Positions 7,936 through 16,992 of a stretch of 64,000 bases of DNA are shown in pieces. The DNA comes from Acinetobacter calcoaceticus ANC 3811 (GTDB taxonomy: Bacteria > Pseudomonadota > Gammaproteobacteria > Pseudomonadales > Moraxellaceae), in the NCBI RefSeq assembly GCF_000399665.1, contig NZ_KB976986.1, forward strand, positions 434,001 to 498,000. Direction: 5' to 3'. Positions within the stretch are counted from its first letter, which is position 1. Every line of letters begins with the position of its first letter. A program made the position numbers and the translations under genes. The notes under the pieces are model-generated. The model searched no databases. It was given only the letters and a program-made list of their open reading frames with translations, and was not told where the DNA came from.

Positions 7936-8186
7936 TTTACATCTTTCCTTGAGGTGAAAATGTGTGTCGGACATTTTGTGTTTATATTTCATAGAGAGTT
8001 CATGCGATCGAAGGTATTACTCGTATAGGCATACATCTAATCCACCGATTGAGCCGTAGCTCCTCACCATTTTGTATGAGCACTAGCACAATAAGATGTG
8101 CAATCCCTAGCTAACTCTTGTTTAGGGTTGTGAGTTAGCCAGAGAGGTTTGGCTACAGAATCGAATGAACAGCTAGTCTGACGAGA

Positions 8187-8972
8187 CTAAACTCCCATCA
8201 CGGTTGCCATGATGGTCTGGTGTAACCAGCGCGGAGTTGCCCAAGCTAGAACAGCAATCGCTTTATTGCCAAACCCTGGCACCACGCTCATGCGGCCTGC
8301 TTGAAGTGCCTGAATTCCCGCTTGAACTACAGGCTTGGGCTGCATCATGATCATTTTTAAGGTCGGTGTTAGTTTTTGTTTGGCTCCAGCAGCAAATCCT
8401 GTATCTGACAGGCCTGGGCATAGTGCTGTAACGATGACGCCATCCTTTTTGAACTCACGATGGAGTGCGTCGGAAAACTTGAGTACATAGGCTTTAGCGG
8501 CGGAGTACACGGCAAAATTCTTAACGCCTTGATAAGAAAGCAGGCTCGCGACCATCAATATGCTTCCTTTTTTTCTGGCGCGCATGTCTTCACCGAACAG
8601 GCGTGTCATTGCTGTCAAGCTGCGGATATCCAAATCGATCATTGCTAATGAATGATCTAGAGCCTCATCCAAGAATGGACCTTGTAGTCCATGGCCTGCG
8701 TTGTTGATCAAAACGTCAACTACAATATCTCTTTCACGTAGGCGCTGATGTAATGCAGTAACTGCAGGAATAGAGGAAAGATCCACTTGTTCCACAATGA
8801 CTTCGATATTGAAGTTCTGGCGTAACTCCGCAGCGATGGATTCAAGCTTAGTCAAGGTACGCGCTACTAAGATTAGCGAGCGACCTTGCTCTGCGTATTG
8901 TCTGGCGAACTCGATACCAAAACCGCTTGATGCACCAGTCACAAGGACCCAAGATTCACTTTTATCTGTCAT
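8187..8972 (-). CDS. SDR-family oxidoreductase
   Basis: The 261-residue enzyme is a classical short-chain dehydrogenase. It has the cofactor motif TGASSGFG near residue 13, NNAGHG near 91, and the catalytic serine plus YSAAK (tyrosine and lysine) around 157-161. The PG motif CPGLSDTGF follows. The arginine after the first strand (LVART) suggests NADPH. The substrate is unknown. A GGAG-like site precedes the ATG. It stands between the FadL-like gene and the outer-membrane factor, all on the minus strand, with no clear operon partner. Confidence 0.88.
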   Translation of the reverse strand: MTDKSESWVLVTGASSGFGIEFARQYAEQGRSLILVARTLTKLESIAAELRQNFNIEVIVEQVDLSSIPAVTALHQRLRERDIVVDVLINNAGHGLQGPFLDEALDHSLAMIDLDIRSLTAMTRLFGEDMRARKKGSILMVASLLSYQGVKNFAVYSAAKAYVLKFSDALHREFKKDGVIVTALCPGLSDTGFAAGAKQKLTPTLKMIMMQPKPVVQAGIQALQAGRMSVVPGFGNKAIAVLAWATPRWLHQTIMATVMGV

Positions 8973-9059
8973 CTCACTTACTCCGGCTTGCTATAACAAT
9001 TTAAATGACTTTGCATTACTCTTCCTCATTTTGTGTTTTTCAATCTAGATGATTAATTT

Positions 9060-10496
9060 TTAATAATCATGAGGTTGCCATCCGCCACCTAGTGATTTGT
9101 AAACTGCTACAGCTGCAAGGGCCGAATCAGTTTGTGCTTGAAGTTTTCTATCTGAAAATTGCAAAGCGCTTGAATCTGCTTGTAATACTTCTATTCGACT
9201 GTTAATTCCTTTTTGATAGGCGATTAAAGCGATTTTCTGTGCATGCTTTAATGCATTTTCTCCATCTTGGAGAGCCATTAACTGTTCTTGTCGTTTGGAC
9301 AAAGTTGATAATGAGTTTTCTACATCTTCCGCTGCATGTAAGAGGGCTAATTGGTAGGCTGCAAGCTTTTCAGCTTCTTGGCCCTTGGCTAAGCTAATTT
9401 CTGCATTAATTCGACCAAAATCAAATAAGCGCCAACGCAAGCCTAATAAGCCAGCAGCCTGATTTGCACCACTTGAAAATAAGTTTCCACTTGCTGTAGT
9501 TGCACTACCTATCAAACCGCCTAAAGATACCTTGGGGTAATATTCTGCAATCGCACTGCCAATGCGTGCATTTGAAGCTGCCAATTGTCTTTCAGCCATG
9601 ATGAGATCTGGTCGTCGACGTAAAAGATCGCGAGGTGTTCCGGTTTCTGTAATCTGAGGAACAATCGGAATTGGTTTTACTTCTGCTAGTTCTGCTCGGT
9701 GAGTTCCCGGTACGGTTCCAAGCATGACGTCGAGAGCATTCATGGCAATATCTAGATTCATTCCAAGAACAGGAATAACAGCTTGAACTTGAGCGACATT
9801 CGCTTTGGCTTGTTTGACCTGAAATTCGGAAGCTAATCCTTTGCTGTATAAAAGATTAATGGTTGAAAGAAGTTGTTGTTGGGTTTGTAATTGTTGATGG
9901 GCAATGTTTAATCGAGATTGTAAGCCTCGAATATTAATATAGATATTAGCAGTTTGAGCTGCGACCATTAAACGGACGGCTGAGGCTCCTGCGTTTGAAG
10001 ACTGATAATTTGCAAGAGCCGCTTCACGATCTCTGCGGAGGCCTCCAAAAATATCTAACTCCCAAGTTGCACTTAAATTTGCGTCATAAGAACTACCATG
10101 TCGGTCAAAATCTGGCATTGAATTTAAAACTTGCCCCAATGGTGTTTCAACAGATTGGTAAACTTTAGCTGCTTGTGCACCAACAGTACCTATTGGTTGT
10201 AAAGAGGCATTAGCTGCCGATAATCCAGCCTGAGCTTGAGTCACTCGAGTATATGCTTGAGTCAGATCAAGATTTTGTTTTAACGCTAATGTGACATATC
10301 GAGTAAGTTGAGGATCGTTAAAACTTTGCCACCATACGGCAATATCTGCTTTGCTATTGTCATTTGATGAGTTTAAGGGGGTGCCAAGGTATTGCTCGGG
10401 TAGAGATATATTAGGGCGTTTATAATTAGGACCTACGGTACACGCAGTAAGAGTACTTACGATGATGGGTAGGAGAACGATAGATCTAGATAACAT
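9060..10496 (-). CDS. NodT/OprM-family outer-membrane efflux lipoprotein
   Basis: The 478-residue protein has a lipoprotein signal with lipobox LTAC (cysteine 19), then CTVGPNYKRP, the usual start of mature RND outer-membrane factors. Two OEP repeats rich in coiled-coil helix follow (about residues 70-260 and 280-470), with the RRRPDLIMAERQLAASNARIG motif opening the second. It should form the trimeric TolC-like channel for the RND pump encoded divergently at 11324-15510. It is transcribed away from the tetR gene and shares with it an intergenic region holding an operator-like site. A near-identical 3' fragment survives at 5579-5686. Splitting the channel gene onto the opposite strand from adaptor and pump is less usual than one operon. 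Confidence 0.92.
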   Translation of the reverse strand: MLSRSIVLLPIIVSTLTACTVGPNYKRPNISLPEQYLGTPLNSSNDNSKADIAVWWQSFNDPQLTRYVTLALKQNLDLTQAYTRVTQAQAGLSAANASLQPIGTVGAQAAKVYQSVETPLGQVLNSMPDFDRHGSSYDANLSATWELDIFGGLRRDREAALANYQSSNAGASAVRLMVAAQTANIYINIRGLQSRLNIAHQQLQTQQQLLSTINLLYSKGLASEFQVKQAKANVAQVQAVIPVLGMNLDIAMNALDVMLGTVPGTHRAELAEVKPIPIVPQITETGTPRDLLRRRPDLIMAERQLAASNARIGSAIAEYYPKVSLGGLIGSATTASGNLFSSGANQAAGLLGLRWRLFDFGRINAEISLAKGQEAEKLAAYQLALLHAAEDVENSLSTLSKRQEQLMALQDGENALKHAQKIALIAYQKGINSRIEVLQADSSALQFSDRKLQAQTDSALAAVAVYKSLGGGWQPHDY

Positions 10497-10534
10497 ATTT
10501 CCCCCGAGGCGAGATTTTGAACAATAGTTTAATT

Positions 10535-10558
10535 GTGACTATAATACAATTTGGTCAC
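10535..10558. promoter_or_regulatory. 24-bp TetR operator-like site in the divergent promoter
   Basis: The site begins GTGACTAT and ends TTGGTCAC, so its outer five bases form an inverted repeat (GTGAC/GTCAC) 14 bases apart. TATAAT inside it could be a -10 box. The same 24-base pattern recurs at 11252-11275 and in the relic at 5760 and 6273. Position and conservation suggest binding by the TetR protein encoded at 10624. Confidence 0.75.
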
Positions 10559-10623
10559 TAGTTGTCAATATCATTTCGCAAGAGTTAAACTGCCACTTTC
10601 AGATAAAGGTTTAAATTGAAAAT

Positions 10624-11244
10624 ATGAGTAAAGAAAAAAGTAGTTATCCTGTTTCGAAGCGAGGACCAGAAGATCATGACGTAAGAGATCAAATCCTGAG
10701 TGCCGCTACAGAGCATTTCAGCCGATATGGTTATGAGAAAACTACAGTTTCTGATCTTGCAAAATCTATAGGTTTTTCTAAAGCTTATATTTATAAATTT
10801 TTTGAATCTAAACAAGCGATTGGCGAAATGATATGTGCCAATTGTTTACGTGAAATTGAAGATGAAGTTAATACAGCCATTAAAGAAGCTGAGTATCCCG
10901 CAGAAAAATTAAGGGTGTTATTTAAAGTAATTGTTGAAGCAAGCCTTCGTTTATTTTCTCAAGAGCGTAAGCTTTATGAAATTGCCGTTTCTGCTGCTTC
11001 TGAGAAATGGGATGCAACAGTCGCTTATGAAAATCGAATCCTTAAAGTACTACAAAACATTATTCAAGAAGGTCGTCAATCTGGTGATTTTGAAAGAAAA
11101 ACTCCAATTGATGAAGCAGTTAAGGCTATTTATTTAGTTATGAGACCTTATCTACACCCACTACTTTTACAACATAGTATTTCATATAACACAGATGCTC
11201 CAGTCTTGCTTTCTAGCCTCGTACTGAGAAGTTTATCGCCATAA
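10624..11244 (+). CDS. TetR-family repressor of the RND efflux module
   Basis: The 206-residue product has a TetR DNA-binding domain at about residues 17-65 (AATEHFSRYGYEKTTVSDLA and then IGFSKAYIYKFFESKQAIG), followed by an all-helical ligand domain of typical length. It lies between the divergent outer-membrane factor gene and the adaptor-pump genes. Conserved 24-bp sites flank it on both sides, so it probably represses the channel gene, itself and the pump genes until a pump substrate binds. The inducer is unknown. A decayed copy lies at 5848-6264. Confidence 0.92.
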   Translation: MSKEKSSYPVSKRGPEDHDVRDQILSAATEHFSRYGYEKTTVSDLAKSIGFSKAYIYKFFESKQAIGEMICANCLREIEDEVNTAIKEAEYPAEKLRVLFKVIVEASLRLFSQERKLYEIAVSAASEKWDATVAYENRILKVLQNIIQEGRQSGDFERKTPIDEAVKAIYLVMRPYLHPLLLQHSISYNTDAPVLLSSLVLRSLSP

Positions 11245-11251
11245 TAGATTT

Positions 11252-11275
11252 GTGACTATTGACTAAATTGGTCAC
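11252..11275. promoter_or_regulatory. 24-bp TetR operator-like site upstream of the adaptor gene
   Basis: It starts GTGACTAT and ends TTGGTCAC, with the same 24-base spacing as the site at 10535. It begins eight bases after the tetR stop codon and 72 bases before the adaptor start. A TTGACT inside it could be a -35 box, so binding would block a separate promoter for the adaptor and pump. Confidence 0.75.
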
Positions 11276-11323
11276 TTGATTAAAAATGAGTCTCCTGATT
11301 AATTTCTTAAGGGGGGCTCAAAT

Positions 11324-12448
11324 ATGCTTTATCGTCGCCTTATTCCGTTTACAGCAATATGTATATTTCCTTTTTTCTTGCTCGGTTGTGCTGAAAATAC
11401 GCAATCTGACCCCCGTACTTCGGCGCCGTTAGTACGAGTCGCAACTGTACAAGACGAAATCACTTCTGATTCAAGAGCATTCACAGGCACGATAGGGGCA
11501 CGAGTAGAAAGTGATTTGGGTTTTCGTGTCTCTGGCAAAGTCATCAAACGATTTGTTGAAGCAGGCCAGACAGTAAAGCGCGGTCAGCTACTGATGCGTA
11601 TTGATCCGGTTGATTTAGAACTTGCAGCCAAAGCCCAACAAGAAGCTGTGGGTGCAGCCAGAGCCCGTGCAGAACAAGCAGAGAAAGATGAAGCCCGATA
11701 TCAGGATTTACGTGGAAGCGGGGCTATATCTGCTTCTGCCTATGATCAGATTAAAGCGGCAGCAGACACAGCGAGAGCGCAGCTCAGTTCGACTCAAGCT
11801 CAAGCTAGGGTGGCATTAAACGCGAGTCATTATGCCGATTTAATTGCGGATGGTGATGGCACGATTATGGAAACACTGGTCGAACCAGGTCAGGTTGTCA
11901 GTGCGGGTCAAACAGTCATTCGCTTAGCTCATTCTGGTCAAAGGGAAGCAATCATTCAGCTTCCAGAAACACTACGTCCTGCAATAGGGGCTATTGGTCA
12001 AGCCACACTATTTGGTAAAGAAAATATAAGTGTCCCAGCTAAACTTAGACAGTTATCAAATACAGCAGATCAACTCACTCGTACTTTTGAGGCACGTTTC
12101 GTCTTAGAAGGCGATTTAGCAAATGCTCCTTTAGGTTCAACGGTTACTGTACGTATTGCCAATCAAAATCAGAGTTCACAGCATTTTTTACAAGTGCCAG
12201 TCGGTTCCTTACTTGATAAGGGCAAGGGAGCTGGAGTCTGGGTAATTAATGGAAAAACTCAGAAAGTAACGTGGCGCCCCGTTGTTGTTAAACAGCTTGA
12301 TGATGAATATGCCTATGTCACTGGTAATATTCAAAGTGGAGATCGAATTGTTGCTTTAGGTGCGCATTTGCTTCGCGAAGGTGAATTGGTACGTATTGCA
12401 TCACAAGCGAGTCATCCTTCAGTTGGAAATGAAGGGGACCACTCATGA
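11324..12448 (+). CDS. RND efflux periplasmic adaptor lipoprotein
   Basis: The 374-residue product carries a lipoprotein signal with lipobox LLGC (cysteine 22). Then follow the HlyD/AcrA-type parts: the first lipoyl half (LGFRVSGKVIKRFVEAGQ), a helical hairpin at about residues 90-155 rich in Ala, Gln and Glu, the second lipoyl half (GTIMETLVEPGQVVSAGQ), and the beta-barrel and membrane-proximal domains. It links the inner-membrane pump to the outer-membrane channel. Its stop overlaps the pump start by four bases (ATGA), which indicates translational coupling. An AAGGGGGG-like ribosome-binding site precedes the ATG. Confidence 0.93.
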   Translation: MLYRRLIPFTAICIFPFFLLGCAENTQSDPRTSAPLVRVATVQDEITSDSRAFTGTIGARVESDLGFRVSGKVIKRFVEAGQTVKRGQLLMRIDPVDLELAAKAQQEAVGAARARAEQAEKDEARYQDLRGSGAISASAYDQIKAAADTARAQLSSTQAQARVALNASHYADLIADGDGTIMETLVEPGQVVSAGQTVIRLAHSGQREAIIQLPETLRPAIGAIGQATLFGKENISVPAKLRQLSNTADQLTRTFEARFVLEGDLANAPLGSTVTVRIANQNQSSQHFLQVPVGSLLDKGKGAGVWVINGKTQKVTWRPVVVKQLDDEYAYVTGNIQSGDRIVALGAHLLREGELVRIASQASHPSVGNEGDHS

Positions 12449-15400
12449 GTGAGAAAGGTTTTAACTTATCGGCCCTTGCTGTGCGGGAGCGCGGCATTAC
12501 ACTATTTCTGATTTTTTTGATTTCAGTTGCAGGCATCGTTGCTTTTTTCAAGTTAGGTCGAGCCGAAGATCCCGCTTTTACAGTGAAGGTGATGACCATA
12601 GTGACGGCTTGGCCTGGAGCAACAGCTCAAGAGATGCAAGATCAAGTTGCAGAAAAAATCGAAAAACGAATGCAGGAGTTGCGTTGGTATGATCGAACAG
12701 AAACCTATACCAGACCTGGCTTGGCTTTTACGACACTGACTTTACTTGATAGTACGCCACCATCACAGGTGCAAGATGAATTCTATCAAGCGAGGAAGAA
12801 AGCAAATGATGAGATGAGTAACTTACCTGCGGGTGTTATTGGACCACTCGTTAATGATGAATATGCAGATGTAACTTTTGCTTTATTTGCTTTAAAGGCA
12901 AAAAATGAAGCACAAAGATTATTAGTGCGTGATGCAGAAACAATTCGACAGCAGTTACTTCATGTGCCAGGCGTAAAGAAAGTCAATATTATTGGTGAGC
13001 AATCTGAACGTATCTATATTGAATTTTCGCATGAGCGTTTGGCAACATTAGGTGTAAATCCGCAAGATGTATTTGCTGCACTGAATAATCAGAATGTGCT
13101 TACTCCCGCGGGTTCAATTGAAACCAAAGGCCCTCAAGTTTTTGTCAGATTAGATGGCGCTTTTGACAAGTTACAAAAAATTCGTGACACCCCCATAACG
13201 GCTCAAGGTCGCACCTTGAAATTGTCAGATATTGCGACTGTTAAACGCGGCACTGAAGATCCTGCAACATTCATGATTCGTAATGGTGGGGAACCGACCT
13301 TACTGTTGGGCGTGGTGATGCGCGAAGGATGGAATGGATTAGATCTTGGTAAATCATTAGAGAAAGAAGTTAGTTCCATCAACGAAGATTTACCTTTGGG
13401 TATCAGTTTAAACAAAGTGACTGATCAGGCGGTCAATATTAGCTCATCGGTAGATGAGTTCATGATTAAGTTCTTTGCAGCATTGCTTGTGGTTATGTTT
13501 GTAAGCTTTATTAGCATGGGATGGCGCGTTGGCGTCGTGGTTGCTATGGCTGTACCACTCACATTGGCGATTGTTTTTGTGGTGATGTTGGCAACGGGTA
13601 AAAACTTTGACCGAATTACACTTGGCTCTCTTATTCTTGCTTTAGGGCTTTTAGTTGACGATGCCATTATTGCGATTGAAATGATGGTTGTGAAAATGGA
13701 GGAAGGCTTTAGTCGGACAGCAGCTTCCGCCTATGCATGGAGCCATACGGCAGCACCGATGCTTTCAGGAACGTTAGTCACCGCTGTAGGGTTTATGCCA
13801 AATGGTTTTGCTCGCTCTTCAGCGGGTGAATATACCAGCAATATGTTTTGGATTGTTGGTATTGCACTTATTGCTTCATGGGTTGTTGCTGTAGTTTTTA
13901 CACCTTATTTGGGTGTGAAGATGTTGCCTGATTTTAAAAAAATTGAAGGTGGCCATACTGCAATTTATGACACACCACGATATAACCGTTTTCGTCAAAT
14001 TCTTGAACGTGTGATTGCACGTAAATGGATTGTTGCCGGCAGTGTTATCGGGTTATTTGTTTTAGCCGTAGGCGGAATGGCATTGGTGAAAAAACAATTT
14101 TTTCCAATCTCTGACCGACCAGAAGTGCTTGTTGAAGTACAGATGCCTTATGGTACATCGATTACGCAAACAAGTGCTGCGACAGCAAAAGTTGAGGCTT
14201 GGTTATCTAAGCAACATGAAGCAAAGATTGTGACATCGTATATTGGTCAAGGTGCTCCACGTTTTTATTTTTCGATGGGGCCTGAGTTACCAGATCCAGC
14301 CTTTGCCAAGATTGTGGTACGAACGGACAATCAAGAAGAACGTGAAGCCTTAAAACACCGCTTAAGACAAGCCATTTCAAATGGACTTGCGACTGAGGCG
14401 CAGCTACGTGTAACACAACTTGTGTTTGGACCTTATTCGCCATATCCAGTGGCTTACCGAGTTTCAGGCCCAGATCCAGAAAAATTACGCGTGATTGCAG
14501 CTCAGGTTCAACAAGTTATGAATGCTAGCCCAATGATGCGAACTGTAAATACGGATTGGGGAACTCGTGTGCCAGCCCTACATTTCACATTGGAACAAGA
14601 CCGTCTACAAGCAGTTGGTCTCACATCAAGTTCAGTCGCACAGCAATTACAGTTTTTGTTAACTGGTATTCCAATTACATCTGTACGTGAAGATATTCGT
14701 ACAGTGCAGGTGATTGCTCGTTCAGCAGGAGATATAAGACTAGATCCTGCAAAAATTGGTGATTTCACACTAACGGGAGCAAATGGGCAACGTATTCCTT
14801 TAGCACAAATTGGCAAAATTGAAGTTCGCATGGAAGAACCTGTCATTCGTCGTCGAGATCGGGTGCCAACAATGACCGTTCGTGGAGATATTGCTGAAGG
14901 GTTACAACCACCCGATGTATCTACTGCAATTACTAAACAGCTTCAACCAGTCATTAAAGATTTACCAAAGGGTTATCAGATTGTAGAGGCAGGTTCTATT
15001 GAAGAGTCAGGTAAAGCCACTAAAGCCATGCTTCCTATTTTTCCAATCATGTTGGCAATGACACTACTCATTATCATTCTTCAAGTGAGGTCTATCGCTG
15101 CAATGATTATGGTGTTTTTAACCAGCCCGTTGGGATTAATCGGTGTGGTGCCAACACTTCTGTTATTTCAGCAGCCCTTTGGTATTAATGCATTAGTCGG
15201 GTTGATTGCATTGTCTGGAATTTTGATGCGTAACACGCTCATCTTAATTGGACAGATTCAGCAAAACAAAGAAGCTGGGCTTGATCCGTTGAATGCAGTG
15301 GTTGAGGCCACAGTACAACGTGCCAGACCTGTAATTTTGACAGCTTTAGCAGCTATTTTGGCTTTCATTCCTCTGACTCACTCAGTGTTTTGGGGAACGC

Positions 15401-15510
15401 TTGCTTACACACTCATTGGCGGAACGCTTGCAGGAACCATTTTGACTTTGGTTTTTCTGCCAGCAATGTATTCGATCTGGTTCAAGATCGGGGCTAAACC
15501 AGCAGTTTAA
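12445..15510 (+). CDS. RND-family efflux pump, HAE-1 type inner-membrane subunit
   Basis: The 1,021-residue protein has the AcrB-like layout: twelve membrane helices and two large periplasmic loops (about residues 35-330 and 555-860). The proton-relay aspartates appear in helix 4 (GLLVDDAIIAIE). The helix-10 position that carries a relay lysine in AcrB appears as SGILMRNTLIL, with arginine there, as in several MexK/TriC-like pumps. It should export drugs or hydrophobic compounds by proton exchange with the adaptor and outer-membrane factor. The start overlaps the adaptor stop. It differs from AdeB-type pumps, so I give no symbol. Confidence 0.93.
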   Translation: MSEKGFNLSALAVRERGITLFLIFLISVAGIVAFFKLGRAEDPAFTVKVMTIVTAWPGATAQEMQDQVAEKIEKRMQELRWYDRTETYTRPGLAFTTLTLLDSTPPSQVQDEFYQARKKANDEMSNLPAGVIGPLVNDEYADVTFALFALKAKNEAQRLLVRDAETIRQQLLHVPGVKKVNIIGEQSERIYIEFSHERLATLGVNPQDVFAALNNQNVLTPAGSIETKGPQVFVRLDGAFDKLQKIRDTPITAQGRTLKLSDIATVKRGTEDPATFMIRNGGEPTLLLGVVMREGWNGLDLGKSLEKEVSSINEDLPLGISLNKVTDQAVNISSSVDEFMIKFFAALLVVMFVSFISMGWRVGVVVAMAVPLTLAIVFVVMLATGKNFDRITLGSLILALGLLVDDAIIAIEMMVVKMEEGFSRTAASAYAWSHTAAPMLSGTLVTAVGFMPNGFARSSAGEYTSNMFWIVGIALIASWVVAVVFTPYLGVKMLPDFKKIEGGHTAIYDTPRYNRFRQILERVIARKWIVAGSVIGLFVLAVGGMALVKKQFFPISDRPEVLVEVQMPYGTSITQTSAATAKVEAWLSKQHEAKIVTSYIGQGAPRFYFSMGPELPDPAFAKIVVRTDNQEEREALKHRLRQAISNGLATEAQLRVTQLVFGPYSPYPVAYRVSGPDPEKLRVIAAQVQQVMNASPMMRTVNTDWGTRVPALHFTLEQDRLQAVGLTSSSVAQQLQFLLTGIPITSVREDIRTVQVIARSAGDIRLDPAKIGDFTLTGANGQRIPLAQIGKIEVRMEEPVIRRRDRVPTMTVRGDIAEGLQPPDVSTAITKQLQPVIKDLPKGYQIVEAGSIEESGKATKAMLPIFPIMLAMTLLIIILQVRSIAAMIMVFLTSPLGLIGVVPTLLLFQQPFGINALVGLIALSGILMRNTLILIGQIQQNKEAGLDPLNAVVEATVQRARPVILTALAAILAFIPLTHSVFWGTLAYTLIGGTLAGTILTLVFLPAMYSIWFKIGAKPAV

Positions 15511-15548
15511 TGATCAAATTTTCAAATTAAAAAGGTATTAGAGTTCAT

Positions 15549-16355
15549 ATGTCAAACTCAAAAGTGGTTGTAATTACAGGTGTTTCATCTGGCATTGGGC
15601 AAGTTACAGCAGAAAAATTTGCTAAACTCGGCCATAAAGTTTTCGGTACAGTCAGAAATAAAGTCAAAGCTCAACCTATAGAAGGCGTTGAGCTTGTCGA
15701 GATGGATGTGTCAGATGAAGACTCTGTCCAGCTCGGGATTCATTCTATTATTGATAAAGCGGGGCATATTGATATTTTGGTTAATAATGCGGGAGCAAGC
15801 TTAATTGGTGCAGTAGAGGAGACCTCGATAAAAGAAGCAGAGTTTTTGTTTAACACCAATGTATTTAGCATTCTTCGTACGACACAAGCAGTATTGCCTT
15901 ATATGCGCATACAGCATTATGGAAGAATTATAAATATTAGTTCAGTATTGGGGTTCCTACCTTCACCGTATATGGGACTGTATTCCGCTACTAAACATGC
16001 AGTTGAAGGGTTGTCTGAATCTTTAGATCATGAGCTTCGCCAATTTGGTATTCGTGTATCAATTGTTCAGCCTTCATTTACTAAAACCAATTTAGATAAG
16101 AATGCACCTGTAGCAAGTTCTAAAATTCCTGAATATGACAATGAGCGTGATCTCGCTACTCAAGCCGTATTAAAGCAGATTGATCAAGCACCTAAGCCAG
16201 ATAGTGTGGCTGATACAATTGTTACAGCTGCACTCAGTGATTGGCAAATGCGCCGTACACCTGCTGGACAAGCATCTTTGTTAAGCAAGTTGCGTCGATT
16301 TATGCCGAGTGGTCCAGTTGATAAAAGTATTCGAAAGACTTTTGGTTTGAAATAA
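15549..16355 (+). CDS. SDR-family oxidoreductase downstream of the RND pump
   Basis: The 268-residue classical SDR shows TGVSSGIG at the N-terminus, NNAGAS near residue 80 and the catalytic YSATK near 143, followed by the QPSFTKT substrate loop. The first strand ends in an arginine (TVRN), which suggests NADP(H). It starts 38 bases after the pump stop with no terminator between, so it is probably co-transcribed with the pump. Its substrate could be the same xenobiotic that induces the pump, but this is only inference from position. Confidence 0.88.
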   Translation: MSNSKVVVITGVSSGIGQVTAEKFAKLGHKVFGTVRNKVKAQPIEGVELVEMDVSDEDSVQLGIHSIIDKAGHIDILVNNAGASLIGAVEETSIKEAEFLFNTNVFSILRTTQAVLPYMRIQHYGRIINISSVLGFLPSPYMGLYSATKHAVEGLSESLDHELRQFGIRVSIVQPSFTKTNLDKNAPVASSKIPEYDNERDLATQAVLKQIDQAPKPDSVADTIVTAALSDWQMRRTPAGQASLLSKLRRFMPSGPVDKSIRKTFGLK

Positions 16356-16370
16356 ACTTTAAGTTGTTTT

Positions 16371-16408
16371 TAAAGGATCTAAATAAATTTTTTATTTAGA
16401 TCCTTTTA
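16371..16408. terminator. strong bidirectional terminator
   Basis: A 16-base perfect inverted repeat (arms 16372-16387 and 16391-16406) with a three-base loop follows the SDR stop codon. It is AT-rich at the stem base, with T runs on both strands. It separates the RND operon from the convergent HxlR gene. Confidence 0.85.
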
Positions 16409-16490
16409 TAAAATAACCTTAGCTAATTATTAAAAAAATAGTCACAAAAAGTAGTGAAGAAAGCAGCCTAAAACCTGAATACACAATAAT

Positions 16491-16865
16491 TTATCTAGTT
16501 TCGAGTCCGTTTTGAACTATGTCTTTACTAGGCTGATTTTCTAATAATTCGGATAAATTATTTTCAAGCCAAGTGGTTAAATCAAAGAGTCTTTCAGAGG
16601 CTTCTCGCCCAAAATCTGTTAATTGATAATCTACACGAGGCGGTATTTCTGCATAATCCTGACGTAAGATAAAACCATCTTTCTCAAGCGTTTTTAAGGT
16701 TTGCGCCAACATCTTTTCACTAATGCCATCAATAATTTTCTTTAACTCATGAAAACGCAGACGTTTATCTCGAAGTGCAACTAAAATCAACACACTCCAG
16801 CGGCTAGTGAGTGTTAATAAAATTTTTCGAGAGGGACAATCTGCTGAAAAAACATATCCTTTCAT
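16491..16865 (-). CDS. HxlR-family transcriptional regulator (first copy)
   Basis: The 124-residue winged-helix protein has a cysteine near the N-terminus (SADCPSR, Cys10), then the HxlR core LTSRWSVLILVALRDKRLRFHELKK, ISEKMLAQTLKTLEKDGFI and the wing YAEIPPRVDYQLTDFGRE. HxlR proteins of the YtfH/HypR type sense electrophiles or oxidants through this cysteine. It is divergent from the NmrA-like reductase gene, with a palindrome-rich region between them, so it very likely controls that gene and itself. Confidence 0.92.
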   Translation of the reverse strand: MKGYVFSADCPSRKILLTLTSRWSVLILVALRDKRLRFHELKKIIDGISEKMLAQTLKTLEKDGFILRQDYAEIPPRVDYQLTDFGREASERLFDLTTWLENNLSELLENQPSKDIVQNGLETR

Positions 16866-16907
16866 CGCTCATAACCTTGATTACAAAAAATTACATTTGT
16901 TTCTGAG

Positions 16908-16940
16908 CTTACTTTTAGGTAAGTACTTACTTTTAGTAAG
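16908..16940. promoter_or_regulatory. operator-like palindromes between hxlR-type and NmrA-like genes
   Basis: The perfect 12-base palindrome GTAAGTACTTAC (16919-16930) is flanked on both sides by CTTAC/GTAAG half sites with TTTTAG spacers. A similar sequence lies upstream of the second HxlR gene at 18268-18298. It is the best candidate for the HxlR-binding site. Confidence 0.7.
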
Positions 16941-16992
16941 TTAAGGTACTACGATGATTGAAATATATCAACTAGATCAGATGGAGAACATT

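Noticed and set aside
9060..15510. AdeABC or AdeIJK drug pump
   Set aside because: The gene order (divergent outer-membrane factor, TetR regulator instead of a two-component system) and pump sequence do not fit those systems.
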